DNA from: Bacteroidales bacterium
Lineage (GTDB): Bacteria > Bacteroidota > Bacteroidia > Bacteroidales > Lentimicrobiaceae
Direction: 5' to 3'
Assembly: GCA_022837485.1 (NCBI GenBank)
Contig: JALHHH010000081.1
Coordinates: 3,617-12,384 of the forward strand
Length of the DNA: 8,768 nt
The notes under the pieces were generated by a model that did not search any database, was not told where the DNA came from, and saw only the letters and a list, made by a program, of their open reading frames with translations. Shown here in pieces: positions 1 through 6,351 of this stretch (its first letter is position 1; each line of letters starts with the position of its first letter). The position numbers were made by a program, and so were the translations under genes.

Positions 1-132
1 AGGCGGGGTAAAAGTATGATTTACCGGATGGATGACTGCAGGAACATAGTTTGCAATGAAACCACCCAGCCCCGGAACAATGACACAGTCGTGAACAGAA
101 AGAAGGTTACAGATGTGTTTCTCCAGAATCAT
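1..132 (-). CDS. HU-CCDC81 / SPOR-domain protein, N-terminal fragment
   Basis: Only the first 44 codons are present; the gene runs off the left edge in frame. The visible protein begins MILEKHICNLLSVHDCVIVP, followed by GLGGFIANY at residues 21-29 and a TFTPP stretch at 40-44. This pattern (a short helix, then 'HDCVIVPGxGGFxANY', then an [FT]xPP turn) is what I recognise as the start of the HU-CCDC81 domain found in Bacteroidota. Those proteins usually carry two HU-like domains, a transmembrane helix and a C-terminal SPOR domain that binds peptidoglycan, so an envelope or chromosome-to-envelope role is possible. The later domains cannot be seen here. I chose the ATG at 130-132 because it sits right before the conserved region and after an A-rich stretch, but the same frame stays open upstream (see findings). 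It lies 124 bases downstream of kdsB on the same strand and may be co-transcribed with it. Confidence 0.72.
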   Translation of the reverse strand, partial: MILEKHICNLLSVHDCVIVPGLGGFIANYVPAVIHPVNHTFTPP

Positions 133-229
133 TGATTGCTTTATTTTTTTGGCATCCGGGTTTACCTGCTCATCGTCAGGATTATCGGTCCCGTATGGCT
201 GCAACGCCTGTTGTGCCTTTTTGGATGCG

Positions 230-260
230 CTAAGATAATGGGTAGATTTCGCTTTTTCAA
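230..260 (-). promoter_or_regulatory. Candidate weak promoter for the HU-CCDC81 gene
   Basis: On the minus strand a TTG (258-260, overlapping the kdsB stop) is followed after 20 bases by TATCTTAG (230-237). This is a one-mismatch match to the Bacteroidota TAnnTTTG -7 box at a plausible distance from a -33 TTG. Transcription would start near 223, giving a leader of about 90 bases before the ATG at 132. The match is imperfect, so read-through from kdsB may be the main source of transcript. Confidence 0.25.
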
Positions 261-1024
261 GCGATGTTGGTAAGTTTTAATAAGTCTTCGGGTGTGTCGA
301 TTCCAACGGTCTCAAAATCTGTCATTCCTGTAAAAATACTAAATCCGTTCCACAGCCACCGGAGCTGCTCCAGCGATTCTGCCACTTCAAGCGGAGCCTG
401 CGGGAGACGGGCAATTTTTTTCAGTACATCCGTGCGGTAGGCATAAATTCCAATATGTTTGAAGTAAGGGTAAGCATTCACCCATTGAGCTTCCGCTTTT
501 CCTCTGAAATAGGGGATTGGTGAACGGCTGAACAGCAGCGCCCGGCCATTTGAAGCACTTATTACTTTAACCACGTTTGGATTAAAAAGGTCGCCGGCAG
601 TGGTAATTGATTTTACGAGCGTTGCTATTTCAACTTCCGGATTGCGGAACAGCCGGATTACGTCAGCAATTTGTTCGGGTTGAATAAAAGGTTCATCCCC
701 CTGAATATTAACGGCTATTTCAAATTTTTCTCCCCGGGTTTCAAGAATTTCCACAGCTTCGGCAATCCGGTCGGTGCCGCTTTGGTGGTGAGGGGAGGTC
801 ATCAGAACCTTTCCGCCGAAACCTTCGACGTGATCGAAGATCCGGGCATCGTCGGTAGCAACCGCTACCATCCTGAGCAGAGAACACGCCGAAGCCTGAC
901 GGTATACCCGTTCAATCATGCTTACTCCCCGGATCTGGGCCAGGGGCTTGCCCGGAAACCGGGTTGAGGCAAACCGGGCAGGGATAATTCCTGCTGCCAG
1001 AGGGCCGGTATCAGAAAAGACCAT
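257..1024 (-). CDS. kdsB: 3-deoxy-manno-octulosonate cytidylyltransferase (CMP-Kdo synthetase)
   Basis: The enzyme joins CTP and Kdo to give CMP-Kdo and pyrophosphate. This is the activation step that lets Kdo be attached to lipid A in lipopolysaccharide inner-core synthesis, and it takes place in the cytoplasm. The 255-residue length fits the family. The nucleotide-binding N-terminus reads GIIPARFASTRFPGKPL (residues 12-28). NIQGDEPF (106-113), PNVVKV (149-154), FSRSPIPY (165-172), KHIGIYAY (189-196), the PLEVAESLEQLR segment (211-222) and GIDTPEDL (241-248) are the other family signatures, in the expected order. The ATG at 1024 is the only ATG before the conserved N-terminus. It gives about nine residues more than many homologues and overlaps the end of the upstream kinase gene by 14 bases, so translation may be coupled. 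Nothing appears broken. Confidence 0.97.
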   Translation of the reverse strand: MVFSDTGPLAAGIIPARFASTRFPGKPLAQIRGVSMIERVYRQASACSLLRMVAVATDDARIFDHVEGFGGKVLMTSPHHQSGTDRIAEAVEILETRGEKFEIAVNIQGDEPFIQPEQIADVIRLFRNPEVEIATLVKSITTAGDLFNPNVVKVISASNGRALLFSRSPIPYFRGKAEAQWVNAYPYFKHIGIYAYRTDVLKKIARLPQAPLEVAESLEQLRWLWNGFSIFTGMTDFETVGIDTPEDLLKLTNIA

Positions 1025-1625
1025 GAATCTCTGCGTTTATTTTGTCGATTACAATGGCAAGGTCTTCCGGACGGTCCTGGAAGTTCATGTTGTCGACTTC
1101 CACCACCAGTAGTTTGCCAAGTTTGTATCCCCCGATCCAGGCTTCATACCGGTCGTTGAGGCTGCGGAGATAGTCGATTCTGATTGAATTTTCGTAATCA
1201 CGGCCTCTTTTCTGTATCTGGCTGACAAGCGTTGGTACGCTGGCCCGGAGGTAAATAAGGAGGTCGGGTGGTGTAATGAAGGAGCTCATCAGCTCAAAAA
1301 GCGAGGAGTAGTTCTGAAAATCCCTGGTTGTCATCAGGTTCATCGAGTGCAGGTTGGGAGCAAAAATATGGGCATCTTCGTAAATCGTACGATCCTGCAC
1401 TACGGTTTTTCCACTGTTTCTGATCTCGATAATCTGCCGGAACCGGCTGTTGAGAAAATACACCTGCAGGTTAAACGACCAGCGCTGCATATCCTCGTAA
1501 AAGCTGGGAAGGTAAGGATTGGTTTCTACGTCTTCGTAATGGGCCTGCCAGCCGAAATGTTTGGCCAGAAGTCCGCACAGGGTGGTCTTCCCTGATCCGA
1601 TGTTTCCTGCAATGGCTATGTGCAT
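1011..1625 (-). CDS. Deoxynucleoside kinase (dNK/dGK/dCK family)
   Basis: This 204-residue protein should phosphorylate deoxynucleosides to dNMPs using ATP, in cytoplasmic nucleotide salvage. The P-loop GNIGSGKT is at residues 7-14. The substrate-site region ETNPYLPSFYEDMQRWSFNLQ spans 34-54, with the FY, RW and Q residues typical of the family. The DRTIYED segment (78-84) corresponds to the family's DR[ST]xxED motif, and the arginine-rich lid is KRGRDYE (139-145). The C-terminus is the usual helix. The sequence alone does not tell whether deoxyadenosine, deoxyguanosine or deoxycytidine is preferred, so no gene symbol is given. It starts 46 bases after the GH3 gene, preceded by a very A-rich leader as is common for Bacteroidota translation starts, and its last 14 bases overlap the kdsB start. 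Transcription probably comes from the promoter upstream of GH3. Confidence 0.93.
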   Translation of the reverse strand: MHIAIAGNIGSGKTTLCGLLAKHFGWQAHYEDVETNPYLPSFYEDMQRWSFNLQVYFLNSRFRQIIEIRNSGKTVVQDRTIYEDAHIFAPNLHSMNLMTTRDFQNYSSLFELMSSFITPPDLLIYLRASVPTLVSQIQKRGRDYENSIRIDYLRSLNDRYEAWIGGYKLGKLLVVEVDNMNFQDRPEDLAIVIDKINAEIHGLF

Positions 1626-1671
1626 CTTATGCTTTTTGTTTTTTTATTTATACTTTGATGTAGTCCTTTTT

Positions 1672-3180
1672 TCAGAGATCCATGCCGAGTATCTCTTCAA
1701 CATACCTTCGGTCGTTGGATAGCCGGGGCACTTTGTACTGTCCCCCGAGCCGGTCTCTCAGCTTAAGCCATTTGTAAAATGTACCCGGAGGCATAATTTG
1801 TATTTGCGGAGGGCCAAGCACCATATTCTGATACCGCTTGGCTTCGTAATCGGAGTTCAGCGATTTCAGTGCAGTATCGAATACCTCAATAAAGTAGTTC
1901 AGGTCGGCAGGCAGGTTATCGAATTCGATAAGCCATTCGTGCGCACCGCCGGAGTTGTCGGTGAAATATACCGGTGCAGCTGTAAATTCATTCACGGTAG
2001 CTCCTGTTTTTGCACATGCACAGGCGAGTGCCTTCTGGGCATTATCCACAATCAGTTCCTCGCCAAAGGCATTGATAAAATTTTTAGTCCGTCCCGTTAT
2101 CCTTATTCTGTAGGGGCTGGTGGATGTAAATACAACCGTGTCTCCGATCCGGTAACGCCACAGGCCCGAATTGGTGCTGATGATCATGGCGTAGTTCACA
2201 CCGGTCTTTACCTCATAAAGGGGAATCACCGCTCCGCCGTCTTCGCCGCTTTCTGTAACCGGTATAAACTCATAGAATATACCATAATCGAGCATCAGCA
2301 GCATGTCTTCGGCACCGGAACGGTCCTGGATGCCAAAAAAGCCTTCGCTTGCATTGTAGGTTTCGTAGTAGTTTACTTCACCTGAAATCAGCTTTCTGAA
2401 CTGCGGGCGGTATGGAACAAAACTAACCCCTCCATGTATAAAAAGCTCAAAGTTGGGCCATACCTCCCGGATGTCTTTTTTGCCTGTCAGTTCCAGTATG
2501 CGTTTCAGAAGAACCAGTGTCCAGGAAGGGACTCCGGTAATATTGGTGACATTTTCGCGACTGGTGATTGCAGCAATTTTCTCGATCTTGCTCTCCCATT
2601 CGCTCATCAGGGCAACCGAAAGTTCAGGGGTACGCATCAGTTCAATCCAGGCAGGAAGGTTTTCCATAAGTATAGCCGATACATCTCCTACATAACTTCC
2701 TGCCTCCGGGTTGTCGGGGAAATGCGATCCGCCCATTCCCAGAAGCTTCCCGGTAAAAATCTGTGTATCGGGGTGATTGTTGCAATAAATGGAAATCAGA
2801 TCTTTGCCTCCCCTGAAATGGCATTCCTCCAGAGATTCCTGACTAACGGGGATGTACTTGCTTTTGTCGCTGGTTGTACCCGAGGATCTAGCGAACCACC
2901 GGATCTCGGAATTCCAGAGCAGATTCTGTTCGCCGTTTCTGAGCCGGTCGATATATGGTTTCAGGTCTTCGTAATCGCTTACCGGCACCCTGGAGGCAAA
3001 ATCACGGTGATTGGAAATGCCCGCATAGTCGTATTTTTTGCCCCATTCCGTGTTCCGGGCCGAATTGATCAGGCTTATGAACCACTCGCTCTGCACATCG
3101 TGCGGGAATTTCATGAAAAGCTCAATCTGATGCATGCGCTTCTTCATGAACCACGAAATCACTGAATTTATAAAGGGCAT
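1672..3180 (-). CDS. GH3-family acyl-acid-amide synthetase-like protein
   Basis: A 502-residue protein of the GH3 branch of the ANL adenylating superfamily. Plant GH3 enzymes activate a carboxylic acid such as indole-3-acetate or jasmonate with ATP and couple it to an amino acid; the substrate of the bacterial homologues is, to my knowledge, not settled. The ATP-binding motif ARSSGTTSDKSKYIPVS is at residues 97-113, the second motif YNASEGFFGIQ at 275-285, and the third, YRIGDTVVF with ITGRTKNFINAFGEEL, at 343-376. All three ANL motifs are intact, so adenylation activity is plausible. There is no signal peptide or obvious membrane helix, so it should be cytoplasmic. The final third (about 377-502) is the small C-terminal domain and includes a GTFYKWLKLR stretch at 466-475. 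It is the first gene of the leftward cluster, with a -7 box just upstream of the ATG at 3178-3180. The family call is firm; the reaction is inferred. Confidence 0.9.
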   Translation of the reverse strand: MPFINSVISWFMKKRMHQIELFMKFPHDVQSEWFISLINSARNTEWGKKYDYAGISNHRDFASRVPVSDYEDLKPYIDRLRNGEQNLLWNSEIRWFARSSGTTSDKSKYIPVSQESLEECHFRGGKDLISIYCNNHPDTQIFTGKLLGMGGSHFPDNPEAGSYVGDVSAILMENLPAWIELMRTPELSVALMSEWESKIEKIAAITSRENVTNITGVPSWTLVLLKRILELTGKKDIREVWPNFELFIHGGVSFVPYRPQFRKLISGEVNYYETYNASEGFFGIQDRSGAEDMLLMLDYGIFYEFIPVTESGEDGGAVIPLYEVKTGVNYAMIISTNSGLWRYRIGDTVVFTSTSPYRIRITGRTKNFINAFGEELIVDNAQKALACACAKTGATVNEFTAAPVYFTDNSGGAHEWLIEFDNLPADLNYFIEVFDTALKSLNSDYEAKRYQNMVLGPPQIQIMPPGTFYKWLKLRDRLGGQYKVPRLSNDRRYVEEILGMDL

Positions 3181-3200
3181 ATAGTCGTGTATGGGTTTGA

Positions 3201-3208
3201 CAAAAATA
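3201..3208 (-). promoter_or_regulatory. -7 box upstream of the GH3 gene
   Basis: Read on the minus strand the bases are TATTTTTG, an exact match to TAnnTTTG. Transcription would begin about 14 bases before the GH3 ATG. I see no convincing -33 TTG at the usual distance. Confidence 0.45.
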
Positions 3209-3215
3209 AAGGTTT

Positions 3216-3232
3216 ATTCCGGAATCCTTCCG
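3216..3232. repeat. Overlapping short palindromes in the GH3/ispE divergent region
   Basis: ATTCCGGAAT (3216-3225) is a perfect 10-base palindrome. It overlaps a second inverted repeat, CGGAA-TCC-TTCCG (3220-3232). They lie just upstream of the GH3 -7 box, where a repressor or activator could act, but such short palindromes also arise by chance. Confidence 0.4.
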
Positions 3233-3338
3233 TTAATTGCTCCCCGAAATGCTCCGGTGAGGTTATTTTTTTGTCGTGCCGCTTTGCCTGCCATTCTTTT
3301 ATTTCATATACGAACCCCGGTTTTGGATTATATGCCCG

Positions 3339-3346
3339 TATATTTG
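3339..3346 (+). promoter_or_regulatory. -7 box upstream of ispE
   Basis: TATATTTG matches TAnnTTTG exactly and lies 24 bases before the chosen ispE ATG at 3371, giving a leader of about 18 bases. A TTTG at 3322-3325 is closer than the usual -33 spacing, so the -33 element is uncertain. The position of this box argues against translation starting at ATGs further upstream. Confidence 0.45.
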
Positions 3347-3370
3347 CATCCGGGTATTCAGCATTGGATT

Positions 3371-4186
3371 ATGATCGTATTTCCTCATGCAAAAATCAAT
3401 CTTGGTTTAAAGGTTGTCGGACGAAGGAGTGACGGCTATCACGATATTTCCTCCATCCTTTTTCCCATCGGCCTGGCCGATGCGCTGGAGATCGTACCTG
3501 CAACGGATTCCGGTACGATATTTACCGCTTCCGGACTCCCCGTTGCGGGAGACATTGAAGATAATCTCTGTATGAGAGCTTACCGTCTGATGCAGAAGAA
3601 GTATAACCTCCCTCCCGTCAGGATTCATCTGCATAAAGTAATTCCCTCGGGTGCCGGACTGGGCGGCGGCTCATCGGATGCTGCCTTTACTCTCAAATTG
3701 CTCAACCGGCTTTTTGAAACCGGTGCCGGTGAATCAGAGCTGCAGGGTATGGCATCACAACTCGGAAGCGATTGTCCGTTTTTTATATGCAAAGAACCTG
3801 CTTTGGCAACGGGAAGGGGAGAGGTGCTTGCTCCCGTTACCCTGAATCTTAAAAATTACTTTCTACTTCTGGTAAAGCCGGGCGTGGAAGTTTCAACTGC
3901 AGATGCCTATGGTATGGTTACTCCCTCTGGTTCCGGACTGCCGGATCCTTTCGCACTGCCCAACGACATAAGGGAATGGCAGAATCTGCTGATCAACGAT
4001 TTTGAGTTGCCCGTTATTCAGGCTCATCCGGTGATTGGAGAAGTAAAACGGAAACTCACCGAAATGGGTGCAGCTTTCGCTTCCATGAGCGGCAGTGGTT
4101 CTTCGGTGTTCGGATTGTTTGAGCATGCTCCGGTTTATAAGCCGGGCGATTTTGAAGGGATGTTTATCTGGAGCGAACGCCTGTAG
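3371..4186 (+). CDS. ispE: 4-diphosphocytidyl-2-C-methyl-D-erythritol kinase
   Basis: IspE phosphorylates CDP-methylerythritol with ATP in the MEP pathway, which makes the isoprenoid precursors IPP and DMAPP in the cytoplasm. It belongs to the GHMP kinase family. From the ATG at 3371 the protein has 271 residues, the usual size. AKINLGLKVVGRRSDGYH (residues 7-24) holds the catalytic lysine K8. The glycine-rich ATP loop is PSGAGLGGGSSDAA (92-105). LGSDCPFF (131-138) supplies the catalytic aspartate D134, and SGSGSSVFGLF (240-250) is the third GHMP motif. The frame is open for 60 codons further upstream to an ATG at 3191, but that stretch has no family similarity and spans the candidate promoter, so I start at 3371. 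The gene is divergent from GH3 and ends 53 bases from the stop of yebC. Confidence 0.96.
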   Translation: MIVFPHAKINLGLKVVGRRSDGYHDISSILFPIGLADALEIVPATDSGTIFTASGLPVAGDIEDNLCMRAYRLMQKKYNLPPVRIHLHKVIPSGAGLGGGSSDAAFTLKLLNRLFETGAGESELQGMASQLGSDCPFFICKEPALATGRGEVLAPVTLNLKNYFLLLVKPGVEVSTADAYGMVTPSGSGLPDPFALPNDIREWQNLLINDFELPVIQAHPVIGEVKRKLTEMGAAFASMSGSGSSVFGLFEHAPVYKPGDFEGMFIWSERL

Positions 4187-4239
4187 CAGAGTATATTCAT
4201 TTTCCCGGCAAACGGTTTTACAGGATTTTCAGACCAGGC

Positions 4240-4950
4240 TTACCGCATGTTGTGAAACACATTGGTGATGTCGTCGTCGTCGTCCATACGTTCCAGCATT
4301 TTCTCCACATCGGCCTGCTCCTCAGGAGTGAGCGTTTTTACGTCGTTGGGGATGCGCTCAAAAGCAAACGATTTGATTTCAAAGTGGTTATCTTCCAAAT
4401 ATTTTTGTATGGGGCCAAAGGAAGTGAATTCAGCATAGATCATAATTTCGCCCTCGTCCACGAAGATCTCTTCCAGACCGTAATCAATCAATTCAAGTTC
4501 AAGTTCCTCCAGTACAATGCCTTCCTTAAGACCAACCTTGAAAGAGCATTTTCGTTCAAACAGGAAATCCAGCATTCCCATGGTTCCCAGGCTTCCGCCG
4601 TTGCGTGTGAAGTAGCTTCTGACATTGCCAACGGTACGGGTGGGGTTATCGGTAGCCGTTTCCACAACTACGGCAATGCCGTGCGGGGCATATCCTTCGT
4701 AAACCACTTCCTTGTAATCGGCAGAATCTTTTGAAACCGCACGTTTTATGGCGCGTTCCACGTTATCCTTGGGCATGTTTTCACTCTTGGCATTCTGAAT
4801 TAGGAGCCTGAGCTTGGGGTTCATCGTTGGATCGGGTCCACCGGCTTTTACTGCCATTTCAATGTCTTTTCCCAGGCGGGTAAATACCCTTGCCATATTG
4901 CCCCAGCGTTTCATTTTCCTGGCTTTGCGAAATTCAAATGCTCTTCCCAT
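4240..4950 (-). CDS. yebC: YebC/PmpR/TACO1-family protein
   Basis: A 236-residue member of the YebC family. Family members were long annotated as DNA-binding regulators (PmpR). More recent work, as I recall it, links them to ribosomes and to translation of proline-rich stretches, as with mitochondrial TACO1, so either role should be left open. The first domain includes KRWGNMARVFTRLGKDIEMA at residues 14-33 and the family segment NPKLRLLIQNAKSENMPKDN at 44-63. VVYEGYAPHGIAVVVE (82-97), TDNPTRTVGNVRSYF (100-114) and GGSLGTMGMLDFLF (118-131) are strongly conserved. The N-terminus MGRAFEFRKARKMKRW replaces the MAGHSKWANIKHRK of proteobacterial members, a Bacteroidota trait. The protein ends in an acidic run of five aspartates (223-227) encoded by a pure trinucleotide repeat. 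It is transcribed alone from its own -7 box. Confidence 0.94.
   Translation of the reverse strand: MGRAFEFRKARKMKRWGNMARVFTRLGKDIEMAVKAGGPDPTMNPKLRLLIQNAKSENMPKDNVERAIKRAVSKDSADYKEVVYEGYAPHGIAVVVETATDNPTRTVGNVRSYFTRNGGSLGTMGMLDFLFERKCSFKVGLKEGIVLEELELELIDYGLEEIFVDEGEIMIYAEFTSFGPIQKYLEDNHFEIKSFAFERIPNDVKTLTPEEQADVEKMLERMDDDDDITNVFHNMR
4270..4284 (+). repeat. (GTC)5 trinucleotide repeat at the 3' end of yebC
   Basis: Five uninterrupted GTC units on the plus strand read as GAC x5 in yebC and encode residues D223-D227. The same codon is used each time. Gain or loss of units would change the acidic tail without shifting the frame. Confidence 0.85.
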
Positions 4951-4987
4951 AAGGATTCGGTCTAAATGCTTTTTTTTAACGTGGGTG

Positions 4988-4995
4988 CAAATTTA
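4988..4995 (-). promoter_or_regulatory. -7 box upstream of yebC
   Basis: The minus strand reads TAAATTTG followed by CA, an exact TAnnTTTG match. It would start transcription roughly 30 bases before the yebC ATG at 4950. No clear -33 TTG is visible. An AT-rich inverted repeat lies just upstream. Confidence 0.45.
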
Positions 4996-5005
4996 AAGGA
5001 TTCTA

Positions 5006-5025
5006 AAAAAATATATCGATTTTTT
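5006..5025. repeat. AT-rich inverted repeat in the yebC/M20D divergent region
   Basis: AAAAAAT (5006-5012) and ATTTTTT (5019-5025) form 7-base arms around ATATCG. Located just upstream of the yebC -7 box, it could act as an UP-like or bent-DNA element. A-tracts are common in such gaps, so its meaning is uncertain. Confidence 0.35.
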
Positions 5026-5102
5026 CTTTTCATCCCGGGTTTGGCTTTCACCTTCTTCCGGAGATACATTGATTTAATAAAGTCCTCAGGCAGATAATTT
5101 AA

Positions 5103-5118
5103 ACAGTTTCTAAACTGT
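5103..5118. repeat. Perfect 7-bp inverted repeat upstream of the M20D gene (possible operator)
   Basis: ACAGTTT (5103-5109), a 2-base CT spacer, then AAACTGT (5112-5118). The compact symmetry suits a dimeric DNA-binding protein more than a hairpin. It lies 32 bases before the -7 box of the amidohydrolase gene, a position typical of an activator or repressor site. Confidence 0.5.
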
Positions 5119-5150
5119 ATTGGATAAGTTTCGGAATATAATTACTCCTC

Positions 5151-5158
5151 TATCTTTG
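5151..5158 (+). promoter_or_regulatory. -7 box upstream of the M20D amidohydrolase
   Basis: TATCTTTG followed by CT is an exact match to TAnnTTTG and has the form often seen in Bacteroidota. Transcription would start around 5165, about 10 bases before the ATG at 5175, so the leader is very short. A weak TTTC at 5129-5132 is the only -33 candidate. Confidence 0.55.
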
Positions 5159-5174
5159 CTAAAAATGCGCAACA

Positions 5175-6311
5175 ATGATTTCCCTGCTCGAATTCAGACA
5201 TGAGCTGCACAAGCATCCCGAATTATCGGGGCGGGAGAAGATGACCGCCCGGCGAATACGTGAGATTCTGGAAGGTACGATGCCGGATTTACTGGTTTCC
5301 GGTGTGGGAGGTCACGGAGTGGTGGCAGTGTTCGATTCGGGAAATCCGGGACCCGTGGTTCTTTTCCGGGCCGATATGGATGCGCTGCCTATCGGGGAGA
5401 AAGCAGACTTTCCGCATGCATCGGTAAATCCCGGAGTGTCGCACAAGTGCGGGCACGACGGCCATACTGCCATACTTGCCGGTTTTGCTGAATACGTCTC
5501 GGAATGCCGGCCGAAGCGCGGCAAACTGATACTGGTTTTTCAACCTGCCGAAGAAACCGGCCGCGGAGCCAAGGCCATGCTTGAACACCGGGCGATGAAA
5601 TCGCTGAAGCCTAATTATTCGTTTGCCCTGCATAACCTGCCCGGTTATCCGGAGGATTCCGTTGTGGTACGTACCGGTACTTTTGCCGCAGCTTCCAAAG
5701 GGATGGTAATACGTCTCAAAGGAAAGACATCGCATGCCTCGGAACCCGAAAAAGGTAAAAGTCCGGCTTCGGTAATGGCCGGTCTTATGGTTGATTTACC
5801 CCGCCTTTCGGGAAATGGTAATACCGGAGATTACGACGATTACGTTTTGCTGACACTTATACACGGCAATCTCGGAACGCCTGCTTTCGGAACAAGTCCG
5901 GGTGATGCAGTACTTATGGTTACCCTAAGGGCATACCTTGATGCTGATATGGAGAAACTGTCCGCTGGTGCCACAGCGCTTGTAAAAAGCCGGTCGGAGG
6001 CCGCCGGCCTCACATACGATATCGATTTTCAGGAGGAGTTTCCCGCTTCTGTGAATCATCCCGAAGCTGTGGAGCTGATAACCAGAACCTGCGAAAAGCT
6101 TGACCTTTCGTTGGTGGAAGCGGTGCTGCCGTTTCGCTGGTCCGAAGATTTTGCGCACTTCACTGCCATCAGCCGTGCCGCACTTTTCGGGCTGGGTGCC
6201 GGAGAAAATCATCCTGCACTGCACAATCCCGATTACGACTTTCCCGATCGTTTGCTGGAACGCGGTGTGCAAATCTGGAAATCGCTGTACCACCAGCTCC
6301 TTGACGGATGA
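5175..6311 (+). CDS. M20D-family amidohydrolase (N-acyl-amino-acid / IAA-amino-acid hydrolase type)
   Basis: A 378-residue zinc-type peptidase of family M20, subfamily D, which cleaves the amide bond of N-acylated amino acids. Relatives include hippurate hydrolases, N-acetyldiaminopimelate deacetylases and plant ILR1/IAR3 auxin-conjugate hydrolases. RADMDALPI is at residues 65-73. The metal-binding HKCGHDGH is at 90-97, giving ligands C92 and H94. QPAEETGRGAKAM (123-135) holds the catalytic E126 and ligand E127. LHN at 152-154 gives H153, and NHPALHNPDYDFPD (345-358) gives H350. All expected catalytic residues are present. The dimerisation (lid) domain spans about 170-285 and includes GKTSHASEPEKGKSP (183-197). 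There is no signal peptide, so the enzyme is probably cytoplasmic. It appears to be a single-gene unit under its own promoter, convergent with the MCE gene 40 bases away. The substrate cannot be told from sequence. Confidence 0.9.
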   Translation: MISLLEFRHELHKHPELSGREKMTARRIREILEGTMPDLLVSGVGGHGVVAVFDSGNPGPVVLFRADMDALPIGEKADFPHASVNPGVSHKCGHDGHTAILAGFAEYVSECRPKRGKLILVFQPAEETGRGAKAMLEHRAMKSLKPNYSFALHNLPGYPEDSVVVRTGTFAAASKGMVIRLKGKTSHASEPEKGKSPASVMAGLMVDLPRLSGNGNTGDYDDYVLLTLIHGNLGTPAFGTSPGDAVLMVTLRAYLDADMEKLSAGATALVKSRSEAAGLTYDIDFQEEFPASVNHPEAVELITRTCEKLDLSLVEAVLPFRWSEDFAHFTAISRAALFGLGAGENHPALHNPDYDFPDRLLERGVQIWKSLYHQLLDG

Positions 6312-6351
6312 TGTCAGGGCTGTTCTTAACTGAGGAAAACCTTAATGTAAT

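Noticed and set aside
1798..3165. Long plus-strand open frames (195 and 243 codons) opposite the GH3 gene
   Set aside because: They are antisense to a clear full-length gene with all family motifs and show no recognisable protein features.
3191..3370. 60-codon in-frame extension of ispE to an upstream ATG
   Set aside because: The stretch has no IspE similarity, would make the protein far longer than the family norm, and spans the candidate promoter at 3339-3346. The ATG at 3371 gives the standard N-terminus.
4187..4239. Rho-independent terminator between ispE and yebC
   Set aside because: Only 3-base stems and a distant GCCGGG/CCCGGC pair are present, with no hairpin followed by a T-tract.
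4252..4734. 160-codon plus-strand frame opposite yebC
   Set aside because: It is the antisense shadow of a conserved gene, with no motif of its own.
5289..6293. Minus-strand frames of 148 and 122 codons within the M20D gene
   Set aside because: They are antisense to an intact enzyme gene and have low-complexity, unfamily-like translations.
6312..6351. Terminator between the M20D and MCE genes
   Set aside because: The best hairpin (around the TGAGG-AAAA-CCTTA segment) has five pairs including a wobble and no clean T-run, so I do not call it.
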